A stretch of 64,000 bases of DNA from Bacillota bacterium. GTDB taxonomy: Bacteria; Bacillota; Clostridia; Lachnospirales; Cellulosilyticaceae. The stretch is taken from contig JAEWMQ010000020.1 in assembly GCA_023393125.1 (NCBI GenBank), positions 1 to 64,000 on the forward strand, read 5' to 3'. The notes below the pieces were generated by a model, which was given only the letters and a program-made list of their open reading frames with translations, did no database searches and was not told where the DNA came from. Position numbers and translations under genes: made by a program. Positions 34,316 to 43,063 of the stretch are shown piece after piece; position 1 is the stretch's first letter, and every line of letters starts with the position of its first letter.

Positions 34316-34963
34316 CTATTTTTCTAAAGATTTGTAAGCAAACCACCAAGCATAGGTATCATAAAGTCTTTCATTTTCTTCAGCTTCATAAATATCTGTA
34401 GCTGGAGGAATAATCACCTGATCACCTATGAGCTCATTATTTGGCCAGTTAGCTGGCATGGCTACTTTATTAGCATCAGCTACTTGAAGGGCTACTAAAG
34501 CTCTTATAATCTCCTCCATATTTCTACCAACCTCTGCTGGATAATATAAAATGAGTCTTACCTTACCTGTAGGATCTACATAGTAAACAGCCCTTACCGT
34601 TTTAGTTCCTGTGGCTGTTTGTATCATGCCTAATTTTTTAGCCACATTGCCTATGGGATCAGCAATAATAGGAAATGGTATGGTTACACCTAAGTTGTCC
34701 TTGATCCAGTTAATCCATTCAATATGTGGCTGCACTTGGTCTACTGATAAACCTAATAAATCTGCATTTAATTTTTGAAAGGTCGGATAGTTTTCTGCAA
34801 ATGAAACAAATTCTGTGGTACACACAGGTGTAAAATCTCCTGGATGACTAAATAAAACAAGCCATTTCCCCTCATAATCATCAGGTATTACCCTTATTCC
34901 CTGAGTTGTCTGTACCTTCATTTGTGGCAACTGATCGCCTATTAACACGAAATTATCTGGCAT
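34316..34963 (-). CDS. Peroxiredoxin, Prx6-type, apparently 1-Cys
   Basis: About 215 residues. The peroxidatic site is HPGDFTPVCTTEFVSFAENY (Cys about 46). The C-terminal extension (from about 155, MPANWPNNELIGDQVIIPPA) is that of archaeal/bacterial Prx6 proteins. The C-terminal WWF/C region reads YAWWFAYKSLEK with no cysteine, so no resolving Cys is visible there and an external thiol would be needed. The ATG at 34963 has AAGGGAGGTTTAGAG before it; an upstream frame to 35020 is not supported. It detoxifies peroxides in an anaerobe. Confidence 0.93.
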   Translation of the reverse strand: MPDNFVLIGDQLPQMKVQTTQGIRVIPDDYEGKWLVLFSHPGDFTPVCTTEFVSFAENYPTFQKLNADLLGLSVDQVQPHIEWINWIKDNLGVTIPFPIIADPIGNVAKKLGMIQTATGTKTVRAVYYVDPTGKVRLILYYPAEVGRNMEEIIRALVALQVADANKVAMPANWPNNELIGDQVIIPPATDIYEAEENERLYDTYAWWFAYKSLEK

Positions 34964-35043
34964 CTCTAAACCTCCCTTATATATGCCATCACAAGATAGT
35001 CGTCTTGTGTCTCTTAGCATATATATGAGGACTTAAGCTTTTC

Positions 35044-35805
35044 CTATACCTTTAACTTTTGCTGGTAACGTGCTACAAAATAAGCTGCTATAGATCTTGG
35101 AACCTTAATTAAAAGCTTATTTTGTATACCTGGTACAATGACCTTCTTACCTTTAAGAAGTCCTTCAAAAGCCTTCTTGGCTACAAATTCCGCTGACATA
35201 GCAAAGCCCGCATTTACTCTACCTGCTGATTTAGCAAACTCAGTAGCTGTTGCTCCTGGGCACAAGCTAGATACTATAACACCATATGGTTTTAATTCCT
35301 TATATAAAGCTTCTGATAATGAAAGAACATACGCTTTCGTTGCATAATAAACAGCAGTATAAGCTCCTGGATGATAGGAACCTGTAGAAGCTACATTTAA
35401 AATTTTGCCTTGTTTTCTCATTTTCATTTCTTTAGCAAATGCATAAGTAAGCTCGGTTAAGCTAGCGATATTGAGCGTCATGAGTTCTTCTATTTTTGCA
35501 GCACTACACTCACAAAATTCACCTACATAACCAACCCCTGCATTATTAATAAGGATATCTACCAAAAGGCCCTGCTGCTTTACCCATAAATAAAGTGCAT
35601 TTCCTGCTCCTACCTGCGATAAATCTTGTTTATAAGTTACTAGCTTTAAATCCGCCCTTTTCTCTAGTAACTGTTTTTCTAATATTTGAAGCTTTTTTTC
35701 ATTCCTCCCCACTAGAATCAAAGAATAGCCCTTGTCCCAAAAAATATTAGTTAAAGCTAAACCTATTCCACTTGTAGCTCCTGTAATCAGTACATAACCT
35801 TTCAT
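35044..35805 (-). CDS. Short-chain dehydrogenase/reductase (SDR) family oxidoreductase
   Basis: 253 residues, classical SDR. The cofactor loop is TGATSGIGLAL (about 7-16) and the NNAGVGYVG block is near 88. The catalytic triad is Ser in VASTGSYHPGAY with Tyr-x-x-x-Lys in YYATKAYVLSLSEAL (about 155-160). The C-terminal basic tail (LLIKVPRSIAAYFVARYQQK) is common in YqjQ-like members. GGAGGAAATAAGTAAA precedes the ATG. Substrate not predictable; possibly co-transcribed with the peroxiredoxin 80 bases downstream. Confidence 0.9.
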   Translation of the reverse strand: MKGYVLITGATSGIGLALTNIFWDKGYSLILVGRNEKKLQILEKQLLEKRADLKLVTYKQDLSQVGAGNALYLWVKQQGLLVDILINNAGVGYVGEFCECSAAKIEELMTLNIASLTELTYAFAKEMKMRKQGKILNVASTGSYHPGAYTAVYYATKAYVLSLSEALYKELKPYGVIVSSLCPGATATEFAKSAGRVNAGFAMSAEFVAKKAFEGLLKGKKVIVPGIQNKLLIKVPRSIAAYFVARYQQKLKV

Positions 35806-35997
35806 TTTACTTATTTCCTCCTTATGAACTCTTCTTTATCCAATCGCTCTATCTACTCTACTACTATTCCTACTATATCTTTGTTTTGCAGAAACCCATG
35901 TCTCTTAATCACTGATAAACATTATATCACAAGCAGTGTTCTTATTTTAGATAGGCTTATAACTTTACAACATTTCACTTGCTTTTTTCATTGATAG

Positions 35998-36018
35998 TGT
36001 TATATTAATTATATAACA
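35998..36018. promoter_or_regulatory. Operator candidate of the YtrA-type regulator at 36077
   Basis: Perfect 8-base arms TGTTATAT and ATATAACA around a 5-base centre, about 60 bases before the GntR gene. A TTGCTT/TATATT promoter pair (35980-36005) overlaps it. Confidence 0.55.
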
Positions 36019-36076
36019 GATATACTTTTTATTCAGTTTTACTTACAAATTAAAATTTTAATAAAAGGAGGTTCCT

Positions 36077-36466
36077 ATGCTTATAGAACTCGATTTTAAT
36101 AGTGAAAAACCTATTTATGAACAGCTTTATGAAGCCATTATCTTAGCTATGGCTAGCGGCGAATTATCACCTAATGAATCCTTGCCTTCGGTTAGAAGCT
36201 TAGGTGAAGAGATTGGTATTAATCTGCATACTGTTAACAAAGCCTATAACTTACTTAAGGAAGAAGGCTATATCCAAATGGATAGACGAAAAGGTGCCCT
36301 TGTGAGTCCACTCCCTATTCAGACTTCACCTAAAACAGAGGCTGAATTAGATGAAGCTTTTGCTCTACTTGCTGCTAAAGCTAAACTTATGGGACATGAT
36401 GAAGCTTATGTATTAAACCGCATAACCCATTATTATAATCAAAGAGGAGGTGCAAAACATGAGTAA
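36077..36466 (+). CDS. GntR-family regulator, YtrA subfamily
   Basis: 129 residues. The winged HTH is IYEQLYEAIILAMASGELSP, then LPSVRSLGEEIGINLHTVNK and GYIQMDRRKGALV. The short C-terminal helical dimerisation region (about 85-125) is typical of YtrA. AAAAGGAGGTTCCT precedes the ATG. Its end overlaps the RBS region of the following membrane-protein gene, which it most likely controls, along with its own expression through the palindrome at 35998-36018. Confidence 0.9.
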   Translation: MLIELDFNSEKPIYEQLYEAIILAMASGELSPNESLPSVRSLGEEIGINLHTVNKAYNLLKEEGYIQMDRRKGALVSPLPIQTSPKTEAELDEAFALLAAKAKLMGHDEAYVLNRITHYYNQRGGAKHE

Positions 36467-37568
36467 TACAACCTTTACTATTTTAGCCCTTATCGGTACA
36501 AATGTTTTACTTTATATTCTTTTTATACTAACACCTTATTTTTCTACTGCTGATACGTACATGGGGGTCTATTTAGATCATACTTACCGTCAAACACCTG
36601 AAGCGAAAAAGATTCTTAAAAGTTTCCTACTTTATACAACGGTTACTTTTATCCTAACAACGCTTATTATTTTACTGTTACTTCTTAAAGTACCTCATTT
36701 AAATAATAGCCCTTTATTAAGTGTGATTCTTATCATAGAAACGCTATTATACTTTTTCGTTTATGCAAGGGCGTATAATCAAACAAAAGCTTATAAAAAG
36801 AGTTTAAATTTGCCTAAGCCTACTGGAGGTAAACTTTTAATTGATACTGCTTTTATGGAACAAAAAAACAAAATAAAGATGGTCTATAAAAAATTATTAT
36901 ACATTCCAGTAATCATCGGTCTTTTTTTAATGGCTTATACCCTTTATCACTATCCTGAAATGCCTGAACTTGTCCCTACTCATTTTAATATCGTAGGTGA
37001 AATTGACGGCTGGGCAAATAAAAATATTGTCACCGCCCTTCTACCGGCTGGAATGACAGTCCTGATCACCCTTATTCTTAGTTATACTTTAGACACTACT
37101 TTTAATAAAAGAAGTAAACTTAGTAAGAGGCAACTAGAAGAAGGAAAGGCCATCATCTTAAAGTATCTCAAATGGAGTGCACTAACGATCCTTATGTTAG
37201 TCTTTGCTATTTCCTTTATGATGATAGGTATTGTTTTTGCTACTGTACAAGGCACAACCTTAAACCCTCTATATGGCAAGCTTTCACTAGGTGCTATTAT
37301 TTTAGGAGTCATTTTAATGGGCTATCATAGTTATTGCTATAAACGAGACCTTCCAGCAAAAGAAGAGCCTGATGCTTATTTGCCACCTGAAGAACAAGAT
37401 GATTACTGGCTCTGGGGATTATTTTATAATAACCCTAATGACCCTGCTATTTTAGTAGCTAAAAGACATGGTATAGGTTGGACTATTAATATCGGTTCGC
37501 CAAAAGGTAAGTTAATCGCCTTTGCTACTCTTACTTTCATTATAATTGCTATTATTTCATCCTTTTAA
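36459..37568 (+). CDS. DUF1648/DUF5808 domain-containing membrane protein
   Basis: About 369 residues with about eight transmembrane helices. The DUF1648 motif is VPTHFNIVGEIDGWANK (about 172-190). The C-terminal DUF5808 motif is DDYWLWGLFYNNPNDPAILV followed by RHGIGWTINIG (about 310-345). Members (SdpI-like) are immunity or envelope proteins in some bacteria; the role here is unknown. AGGAGGTGCAAAAC precedes the ATG at 36459, which overlaps the regulator gene by eight bases. Confidence 0.85.
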   Translation: MSNTTFTILALIGTNVLLYILFILTPYFSTADTYMGVYLDHTYRQTPEAKKILKSFLLYTTVTFILTTLIILLLLLKVPHLNNSPLLSVILIIETLLYFFVYARAYNQTKAYKKSLNLPKPTGGKLLIDTAFMEQKNKIKMVYKKLLYIPVIIGLFLMAYTLYHYPEMPELVPTHFNIVGEIDGWANKNIVTALLPAGMTVLITLILSYTLDTTFNKRSKLSKRQLEEGKAIILKYLKWSALTILMLVFAISFMMIGIVFATVQGTTLNPLYGKLSLGAIILGVILMGYHSYCYKRDLPAKEEPDAYLPPEEQDDYWLWGLFYNNPNDPAILVAKRHGIGWTINIGSPKGKLIAFATLTFIIIAIISSF

Positions 37569-37649
37569 GGCTCTCTCTCTAGCTATGTGCCTGCTACTCA
37601 TTACTAGATTCCTTTGTTATTTCTGCTTTATGTAATAACTCAATAAAGT

Positions 37650-37684
37650 CCCTCATCAAACCTCTTTCTTAGTTTGATGAGGGC
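37650..37684 (+). terminator. Terminator-like hairpin after the DUF1648 gene
   Basis: CCCTCATCAAA pairs with TTTGATGAGGG around an 11-base loop; the T run after it is broken (CTTATTC). Confidence 0.65.
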
Positions 37685-37785
37685 TTATTCAATTTCTAGA
37701 AGTCAAATCTTATTAATCGTTACTCATAAGTTCTATTTTAGTTTGTTTCTTTTTATCATTTTAAGAATTATTTCCTCGGAAATAA

Positions 37786-39903
37786 TCAAAATTTCTTAAT
37801 TTCTAGCTCTTGATGAATTTCATTCATTATTTTTGCCCATAAATCCAAATGATAATTTTTACTTCCTGGCATTGCATCAGGATTACTATATCCCGTCCAT
37901 ATAGTGGCTGCATAATAAGGCGTATAACCTACAAATAGTAAATCTTCATTGTTACTAGACGTTCCTGTTTTCCCTGCTATAGGCATCTTCTTAAAGTAAT
38001 CTCTAATCTTGCCACCAGTATGAATACTTGGTCCATCCACCACCTCACAAAGCATGGTTGTTAATGACTTAGCAACTTCTGTGTTAAGAACTTGATGACT
38101 CTTTTGCAACTCACCCTGTGTGCGATCTAGTAATACATTCCCGTCTCTATCTTTTACCACTGTATAAAAGCTAGGTGCTAAGTAAGTACCTTCATTGGCA
38201 ATAGTAGCATAAGCTGCTGTTAATTCTAGAGGGGTAACACCATCTGTTAGTCCCCCCAGGCTAAGGCCATAGGTCTTATCTTCTGGACGAAGTGTAGTAA
38301 AACCAAATTGCTTTAAATACTCAAAAGACTTATCTACTCCCACTTGCTCCACTAATACCTTAGCCGTTATCACATTCATAGAATTAGCAATTGCTTGTAT
38401 GATGGTATAGGATCCTTGATATTGACCATCCCAATTACGAGGAGTCCACTGGGATCCATTCTCTATGGCATAGCTTACTTTTTCATTGCTAATCATCGTA
38501 TCTGGTGTAATTTTACCCTCATTTAATGCTGGGGCATAAGTTGACAATACTTTAAAAGTAGAACCTGGCATACGCTTTGCCTGTGTTGCATAGTTAAAGC
38601 CATGGTAGTACTTTTCTCCTCTACCTCCGTATAAAGCTTTAACAGCTCCTGTTTTATAATCAGTGACAACAAAAGCACTTTGGGGCTGTGGCATAGTAAT
38701 CAGATTTTCACTCACTATTGTGTCCCCCTCTACTATATCCCACTTTTCAAGCTGATTTTCTTTAAACTCTGGAATGTCATCTTGGCTATTTAAAACGACA
38801 CCTTGTACCTTCTTATCAATCATTGTTCCATTAGCTTTTACACCCACTACACTATACTCCACTTGTATTTTATAGAGATTCTCTGGATAATTACTTTCAT
38901 CAGCCATGTATTTCTCTACAATACCTTGAACTTTAGAGTCTAATGTTGATTCAATTTGAAGTCCATCACTATAAATTTTGGCTTTTGCTTCTATCTCTGA
39001 AATATTATAAATAGTTTGTAAGTCCTCTAACACTTGATTATACAGGGCATCCACAAAATAACTATGTATTGTATCCTCAGGAACTACCTCTAGTAGTTGT
39101 TGAAGGCCTTTACCTACTTTCTCATAAGGCTTTTCCATTAATGCTTTCTCTTTTTCCTCTGCTGTGATATACCCCACCTTTTCCATTTGTTCTAAAGTCA
39201 GTTTAACTTTTTCCCAGTTGTTTTCCTGCTTAGTATACAGGCTATAATAGGTAGGCCTTTCCATAAGCACTGCTAGTGTAATCCCTTCAACTAAGCTAAG
39301 CTCTGATGCTGATTTCCCATAATACTTATTTGCTGCTTCTTCTATCCCTACAATATCTGTACCAAAACCTGAGCTATTTAAATAATATTCTAAAATAGTG
39401 TCTTTCGAATAAAGCTGTTCAAACTTAATCGCTAAATACTGCTCTTGTATTTTTCTTTCTAAGCTATTACCCTCTGAAAAACGAACAGCATTTTTAATTA
39501 CTTGCTGTGTAATGGTACTAGCTCCATCTGATAATGATCCAGAGCTGACATTATTCACGATAGCCCCTAATATCTTTTTCACATCAATACCATGATGTTC
39601 ATAAAATCTACTATCTTCAATAGTGATAACTGCCTGTATGACGGATTTCGGGATTTCTTCAATCCCTATGTAATTTCTATTATCTACTGCTGAGAATACA
39701 TCTATTTTTTCCCCTAATACATCGTATACTATAGAATTAGATTTTATTGTTTTCGTGATCGTTACTGTACTTATATCAGGTGCCTCACTTATAATTTTAG
39801 CCAAACAAGCTATGATACCTATAAGTATTAGTAACACTCCTCCTAATACGCCACTAATTAGCAAACGTCTTGTCTTTGCTTTTTTAGACCTTATTTTCTC
39901 CAT
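37786..39903 (-). CDS. Class A penicillin-binding protein (PBP1-type, bifunctional)
   Basis: 705 residues. A single N-terminal transmembrane anchor (about 14-34) leads into a GT51 glycosyltransferase domain (PKSVIQAVITIEDSRFYEHH with DGASTITQQVIKN, about 80-150). The transpeptidase domain has the three motifs PGSTFK (Ser about 447), the SxN motif SMN in IANSMNVITAK (about 503) and KTGTSSNN (about 643). It polymerises and crosslinks peptidoglycan outside the membrane. AAGGGAAATAG precedes the ATG. It appears monocistronic. Confidence 0.95.
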   Translation of the reverse strand: MEKIRSKKAKTRRLLISGVLGGVLLILIGIIACLAKIISEAPDISTVTITKTIKSNSIVYDVLGEKIDVFSAVDNRNYIGIEEIPKSVIQAVITIEDSRFYEHHGIDVKKILGAIVNNVSSGSLSDGASTITQQVIKNAVRFSEGNSLERKIQEQYLAIKFEQLYSKDTILEYYLNSSGFGTDIVGIEEAANKYYGKSASELSLVEGITLAVLMERPTYYSLYTKQENNWEKVKLTLEQMEKVGYITAEEKEKALMEKPYEKVGKGLQQLLEVVPEDTIHSYFVDALYNQVLEDLQTIYNISEIEAKAKIYSDGLQIESTLDSKVQGIVEKYMADESNYPENLYKIQVEYSVVGVKANGTMIDKKVQGVVLNSQDDIPEFKENQLEKWDIVEGDTIVSENLITMPQPQSAFVVTDYKTGAVKALYGGRGEKYYHGFNYATQAKRMPGSTFKVLSTYAPALNEGKITPDTMISNEKVSYAIENGSQWTPRNWDGQYQGSYTIIQAIANSMNVITAKVLVEQVGVDKSFEYLKQFGFTTLRPEDKTYGLSLGGLTDGVTPLELTAAYATIANEGTYLAPSFYTVVKDRDGNVLLDRTQGELQKSHQVLNTEVAKSLTTMLCEVVDGPSIHTGGKIRDYFKKMPIAGKTGTSSNNEDLLFVGYTPYYAATIWTGYSNPDAMPGSKNYHLDLWAKIMNEIHQELEIKKF

Positions 39904-39999
39904 CTATTTCCCTTCTTTCCTCTCTATTTCACACTTCAGAGTTATTATATTCATTTCTTATTAACCTTTTAAACCTACTTAAAGGCTTATTTACTTGGT

Positions 40000-40776
40000 C
40001 TATAACAAATCATGTGCATAAGCTCTAATAGGCGCTTTTCTAAGCAAGGCATAAGCTACTATATAAAATAAAGTACTATAGACTAATTGTCCCCCAAAAC
40101 TAATCATTGGTTTAATAACCATAAGCATACTGAGCATCAATAGAGTTGTAATTTGTGTATTAAATAGCATTTCAGCAATAAAACTAAGTGCCAAAAAAAT
40201 CGGCAAGATACTTAAAATACAAATAGCAGAACTTACTTTTAAGCGATAAAACAAGCTTCCAATTAAAAATCCTAAGGCAAAAACAAATAAACCTATCCCA
40301 ATTTCTTCTTTTATACTAGAAGTAAATATACTGGTAAATTGAAGATTTTGAAATCCCTTTAACGTTTCATCCCAAAAGCCATTTTTTATAGATGCTGCTG
40401 GACATAAATATCTAGCTCCTAAAGTAAACAAACTAGTGATACATCCATTAATACTTTCCAAAATAGTGACTCCTATTGTTCCTACAAGTAGCATTTGTCC
40501 TAGATTGTTTTTACGGTTGGCATAAATACTGATTAAACCCGGATATTCATAATAGCTAAAACTAATGCCTAATACAAATAAGTAAATGCCCGTTATAATA
40601 TAGGGTGTTGAAAAAACCAATCTTGCCTGAGATCTCATACTTAAATCTAAACCTACATATGCCTCGTAAAAATTCATCAGTGTTATGGCTGTTAAAATAC
40701 TTCCTAGTATTAAAACAATGAGGCTTCGCTTTATAAAAGCTTTAATAAAAAAAGCATTTTCCTGTTTTCCCTTCAT
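40000..40776 (-). CDS. ABC transporter membrane subunit (ytr-type operon), copy 2
   Basis: About 258 residues with six or seven transmembrane helices and no recognised named domain. Its C-terminus (LLRKAPIRAYAHDLL) closely resembles that of the preceding gene (LLYRAPIKVYAHNWL), and both have a FYRL motif at a similar place, so they are paralogues. AAGGAGGTACGGT precedes the ATG at 40776; the frame extends to 40797. It is the last gene of a four-gene operon with an ABC ATPase and a YtrA-type regulator. Confidence 0.8.
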   Translation of the reverse strand: MKGKQENAFFIKAFIKRSLIVLILGSILTAITLMNFYEAYVGLDLSMRSQARLVFSTPYIITGIYLFVLGISFSYYEYPGLISIYANRKNNLGQMLLVGTIGVTILESINGCITSLFTLGARYLCPAASIKNGFWDETLKGFQNLQFTSIFTSSIKEEIGIGLFVFALGFLIGSLFYRLKVSSAICILSILPIFLALSFIAEMLFNTQITTLLMLSMLMVIKPMISFGGQLVYSTLFYIVAYALLRKAPIRAYAHDLL

Positions 40777-40787
40777 ACCGTACCTCC

Positions 40788-41477
40788 TTATAACCAATTA
40801 TGGGCATAGACTTTAATAGGTGCTCTGTAAAGTAAACCCCATGTAAGGCAAATTAGTACGGGGATGGCTATGCTTCCTACTAGAGTAGGTGAAAAACTAT
40901 TCATACTATCATACCAAGGTAAAATCTGATACCTCTCAAATAACTTAATCCCTATAAAGGCTAATACACATAAACCTAATATAAAGCTTCTCCAATGTAA
41001 TCTATAGAAAATAGCCCCCATCACTAATCCCACACTTATACTTAGTAGGCTTAAAAACAAATCATCTAATAAGCTCCAATTTTGAAAACTTCTATAAGGA
41101 ATTTGACTTAATCGCCCTATACTTTCTGTCAGTATAAAAGTGAAGACTCTCATCAGTAGGGCTCCTAAACAACTTACTATAAGGCTATAACTTAGTATCC
41201 CTTGTAAACACCTTTTACGATTTGCTAAAACACTTATGTATCCACCAAATTGATGCCCACTTAATATAACACCTATTGCACCTAGTAAGAGCATCAGAAA
41301 AATCATATGTCCTGTATAAAACGAAAGCACTACACCACTTTGCTGATTTTCCTTGAAAATTTGCCACTTAATTAAAAACTCAATGCCATCTATCATCACC
41401 ATTAGCCATAAACTTTTTAGAATCACCTTAGTCATACCTTTTTGAAGAAATTCAAGGGTAGTTTTATAATCATTCAT
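40788..41477 (-). CDS. ABC transporter membrane subunit (ytr-type operon), copy 1
   Basis: 229 residues with about six transmembrane helices (for example VVLSFYTGHMIFLMLLLGAI and SLISVGL-like segments). It is a paralogue of the next gene and translationally coupled to the ATPase gene before it (overlapping TAATG). Two different membrane subunits with one ATPase suggest a heterodimeric exporter or envelope-stress transporter, as in the ytrABCDEF operons induced by cell-wall antibiotics. The substrate is unknown. Confidence 0.8.
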   Translation of the reverse strand: MNDYKTTLEFLQKGMTKVILKSLWLMVMIDGIEFLIKWQIFKENQQSGVVLSFYTGHMIFLMLLLGAIGVILSGHQFGGYISVLANRKRCLQGILSYSLIVSCLGALLMRVFTFILTESIGRLSQIPYRSFQNWSLLDDLFLSLLSISVGLVMGAIFYRLHWRSFILGLCVLAFIGIKLFERYQILPWYDSMNSFSPTLVGSIAIPVLICLTWGLLYRAPIKVYAHNWL

Positions 41478-42358
41478 TATTCATACTCCTTTCCCTTTGT
41501 AAGTTCTACAAAAATCTGCTGAATACTCATAGGTGACATTTCTATATAGCTGGATTTAATTAGTTTTAAGTCCATCTCTTCAAGTTCCCCAATATAAACA
41601 TAACCTGCTCTCTTACCAAAGCTTTCTTTAGGCTTTGCCGTTTTCAAAGCCGCTAAACGCTCTAGGTCTTCTTTATTTCCTGATAAATAAACTGCTTTTG
41701 GCTTTAAGCTTTCTACTTCTTCTTGGAGAAGCACTTCTCCTTGATCAATAATAATGACTTCTTCTAATAAATTTTCTATCTCATTAATAAGGTGAGTAGA
41801 TATAATGAAAGTTCGTGGCTCTTTTACATATTCATCTAATAAAATTTTATAAAATTGTTCTCTATTAGGAGCATCCATTCCTAATGTAGGTTCATCCAAG
41901 ATAGTAAGAGGTGCTTTTGAACAAAGTGCCACTACCATAAATAATAAAGACTTCATTCCTCTAGAATATTTACGATAGGCTATGTCCAAGGGAATATTAA
42001 AAAATGCTACCAACTTTTCTTCTAATTGTTTGTCATAATTTTCATAAAAGCGGCTGTAAAGCTGAAGAATAGCTTTGCCTTTCATATAAGGTGCATAAAA
42101 TTCTGCTTCTCTAACAATACATACTTCCTTTAAAACGGCTGGATTATTCCTAGGATCCTTCCCAAAAAGCTGAATACTTCCCTCTTTAGCAATTAACTGA
42201 TTCACTAGAAGGTTGATAAGTGTCGTCTTACCTGCACCATTTTTCCCTAATAAGCCATAAATCTTATTGGCTTCAAGGCTAAAACTCATCTCTTTTAGTA
42301 CTTGATGTGAGCCAAAGGCATAGTTTAAATCCTCTATTTTAACAGCTAGTTCCCTCAT
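41477..42358 (-). CDS. ABC transporter ATP-binding protein (ytr-type operon)
   Basis: 293 residues. Walker A is GLLGKNGAGKTTLINLLV, the signature is degenerate (KYSRGMKSLLFMVVALCSKA), Walker B is PLTILDEPTLGMD and the H-loop is FIISTHLINEIE. The C-terminal 80 residues are an accessory domain. It overlaps the regulator gene by four bases (ATGA). It energises the two membrane subunits encoded downstream. Confidence 0.92.
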   Translation of the reverse strand: MRELAVKIEDLNYAFGSHQVLKEMSFSLEANKIYGLLGKNGAGKTTLINLLVNQLIAKEGSIQLFGKDPRNNPAVLKEVCIVREAEFYAPYMKGKAILQLYSRFYENYDKQLEEKLVAFFNIPLDIAYRKYSRGMKSLLFMVVALCSKAPLTILDEPTLGMDAPNREQFYKILLDEYVKEPRTFIISTHLINEIENLLEEVIIIDQGEVLLQEEVESLKPKAVYLSGNKEDLERLAALKTAKPKESFGKRAGYVYIGELEEMDLKLIKSSYIEMSPMSIQQIFVELTKGKEYE

Positions 42359-42729
42359 CCTATTTCCTCCTTACTCATTTCAATCATTTCAATTAAATCT
42401 TCCTTACTAATTCCTAATTTCTTAGCTTCCTCAAGGAGATTGGCAATAACAATTTGCTTGAAGCTTTCTTTCCGAGTTTCTTTAATAGCTCTAACAGCTC
42501 CGGTACTAATAAACATGCCAATCCCTCTTTTCTTATATAAAATATTGCGTTCTACTAACAGATTAATGCCCTTTAAAACCGTAGCAGGATTGATTTGATA
42601 AACACGAGATAGTTCATTAGTAGAAGGTATTTGTGCTTCTTCTAAAAAACCTCCTTGTAAAATTTCATCTTCTATCGCCCTAGCTATTTGAATATAAATT
42701 GGTTCTTCCTCATTCAGTATCCACTTCAC
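42355..42729 (-). CDS. GntR-family regulator, YtrA subfamily
   Basis: 124 residues. The winged HTH is IYIQIARAIEDEILQGGFLE with IPSTNELSRVYQINPATVLK and KKRGIGMFI. The C-terminal helices (KQIVIANLLEEAKKLGISKE) dimerise. GTG start with AGGTGGAATGA before it. It is the first gene of the ABC operon and probably represses it through the palindrome at 42824-42849. Confidence 0.92.
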   Translation of the reverse strand: MKWILNEEEPIYIQIARAIEDEILQGGFLEEAQIPSTNELSRVYQINPATVLKGINLLVERNILYKKRGIGMFISTGAVRAIKETRKESFKQIVIANLLEEAKKLGISKEDLIEMIEMSKEEIG

Positions 42730-42823
42730 TCATTCCACCTACCTTTTAATCTGCTTCTTAAACTTATTTACCTCATTTGCATTATCATTATGTTTAAACT
42801 TTGTTCTATCGACTTTGGCTAAT

Positions 42824-42849
42824 CGGTTAGTTAGTTAAGTAACTAACCG
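42824..42849. promoter_or_regulatory. Operator candidate of the YtrA-type ABC operon
   Basis: Perfect 10-base arms CGGTTAGTTA and TAACTAACCG around six bases, lying just downstream of the -10, over the probable start of transcription. Confidence 0.75.
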
Positions 42850-42858
42850 CCTAACTAA

Positions 42859-42887
42859 GTTATAATTGTTTTCTTAATTTTTGTCAA
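42859..42887 (-). promoter_or_regulatory. Promoter of the YtrA-type ABC operon
   Basis: Minus strand: TTGACA (42882-42887), 17 bases, TATAAC (42859-42864). Ten bases downstream begins the palindromic operator. Confidence 0.85.
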
Positions 42888-42987
42888 TATATTTATATTA
42901 TTTATTTTCTAAATTTTATATTATTATCCCCTACTAAAAATAAATTGATGCCTATCCTGTTAGAAATAAATGTGGTGTCTATTAGAT

Positions 42988-43037
42988 ATAAAAGAGCTCC
43001 TTAAGTGTTAGAAAACTATCACTTAAGGAGCTTTTTT
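42988..43037 (-). terminator. Intrinsic terminator of the EF-G-like gene
   Basis: GCTCCTTAAGTG pairs with CACTTAAGGAGC around a short loop, with T-rich tails on both strands; it follows the stop at 43064. Confidence 0.85.
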
Positions 43038-43063
43038 ATAATTAATCACATGACAATCTATTA

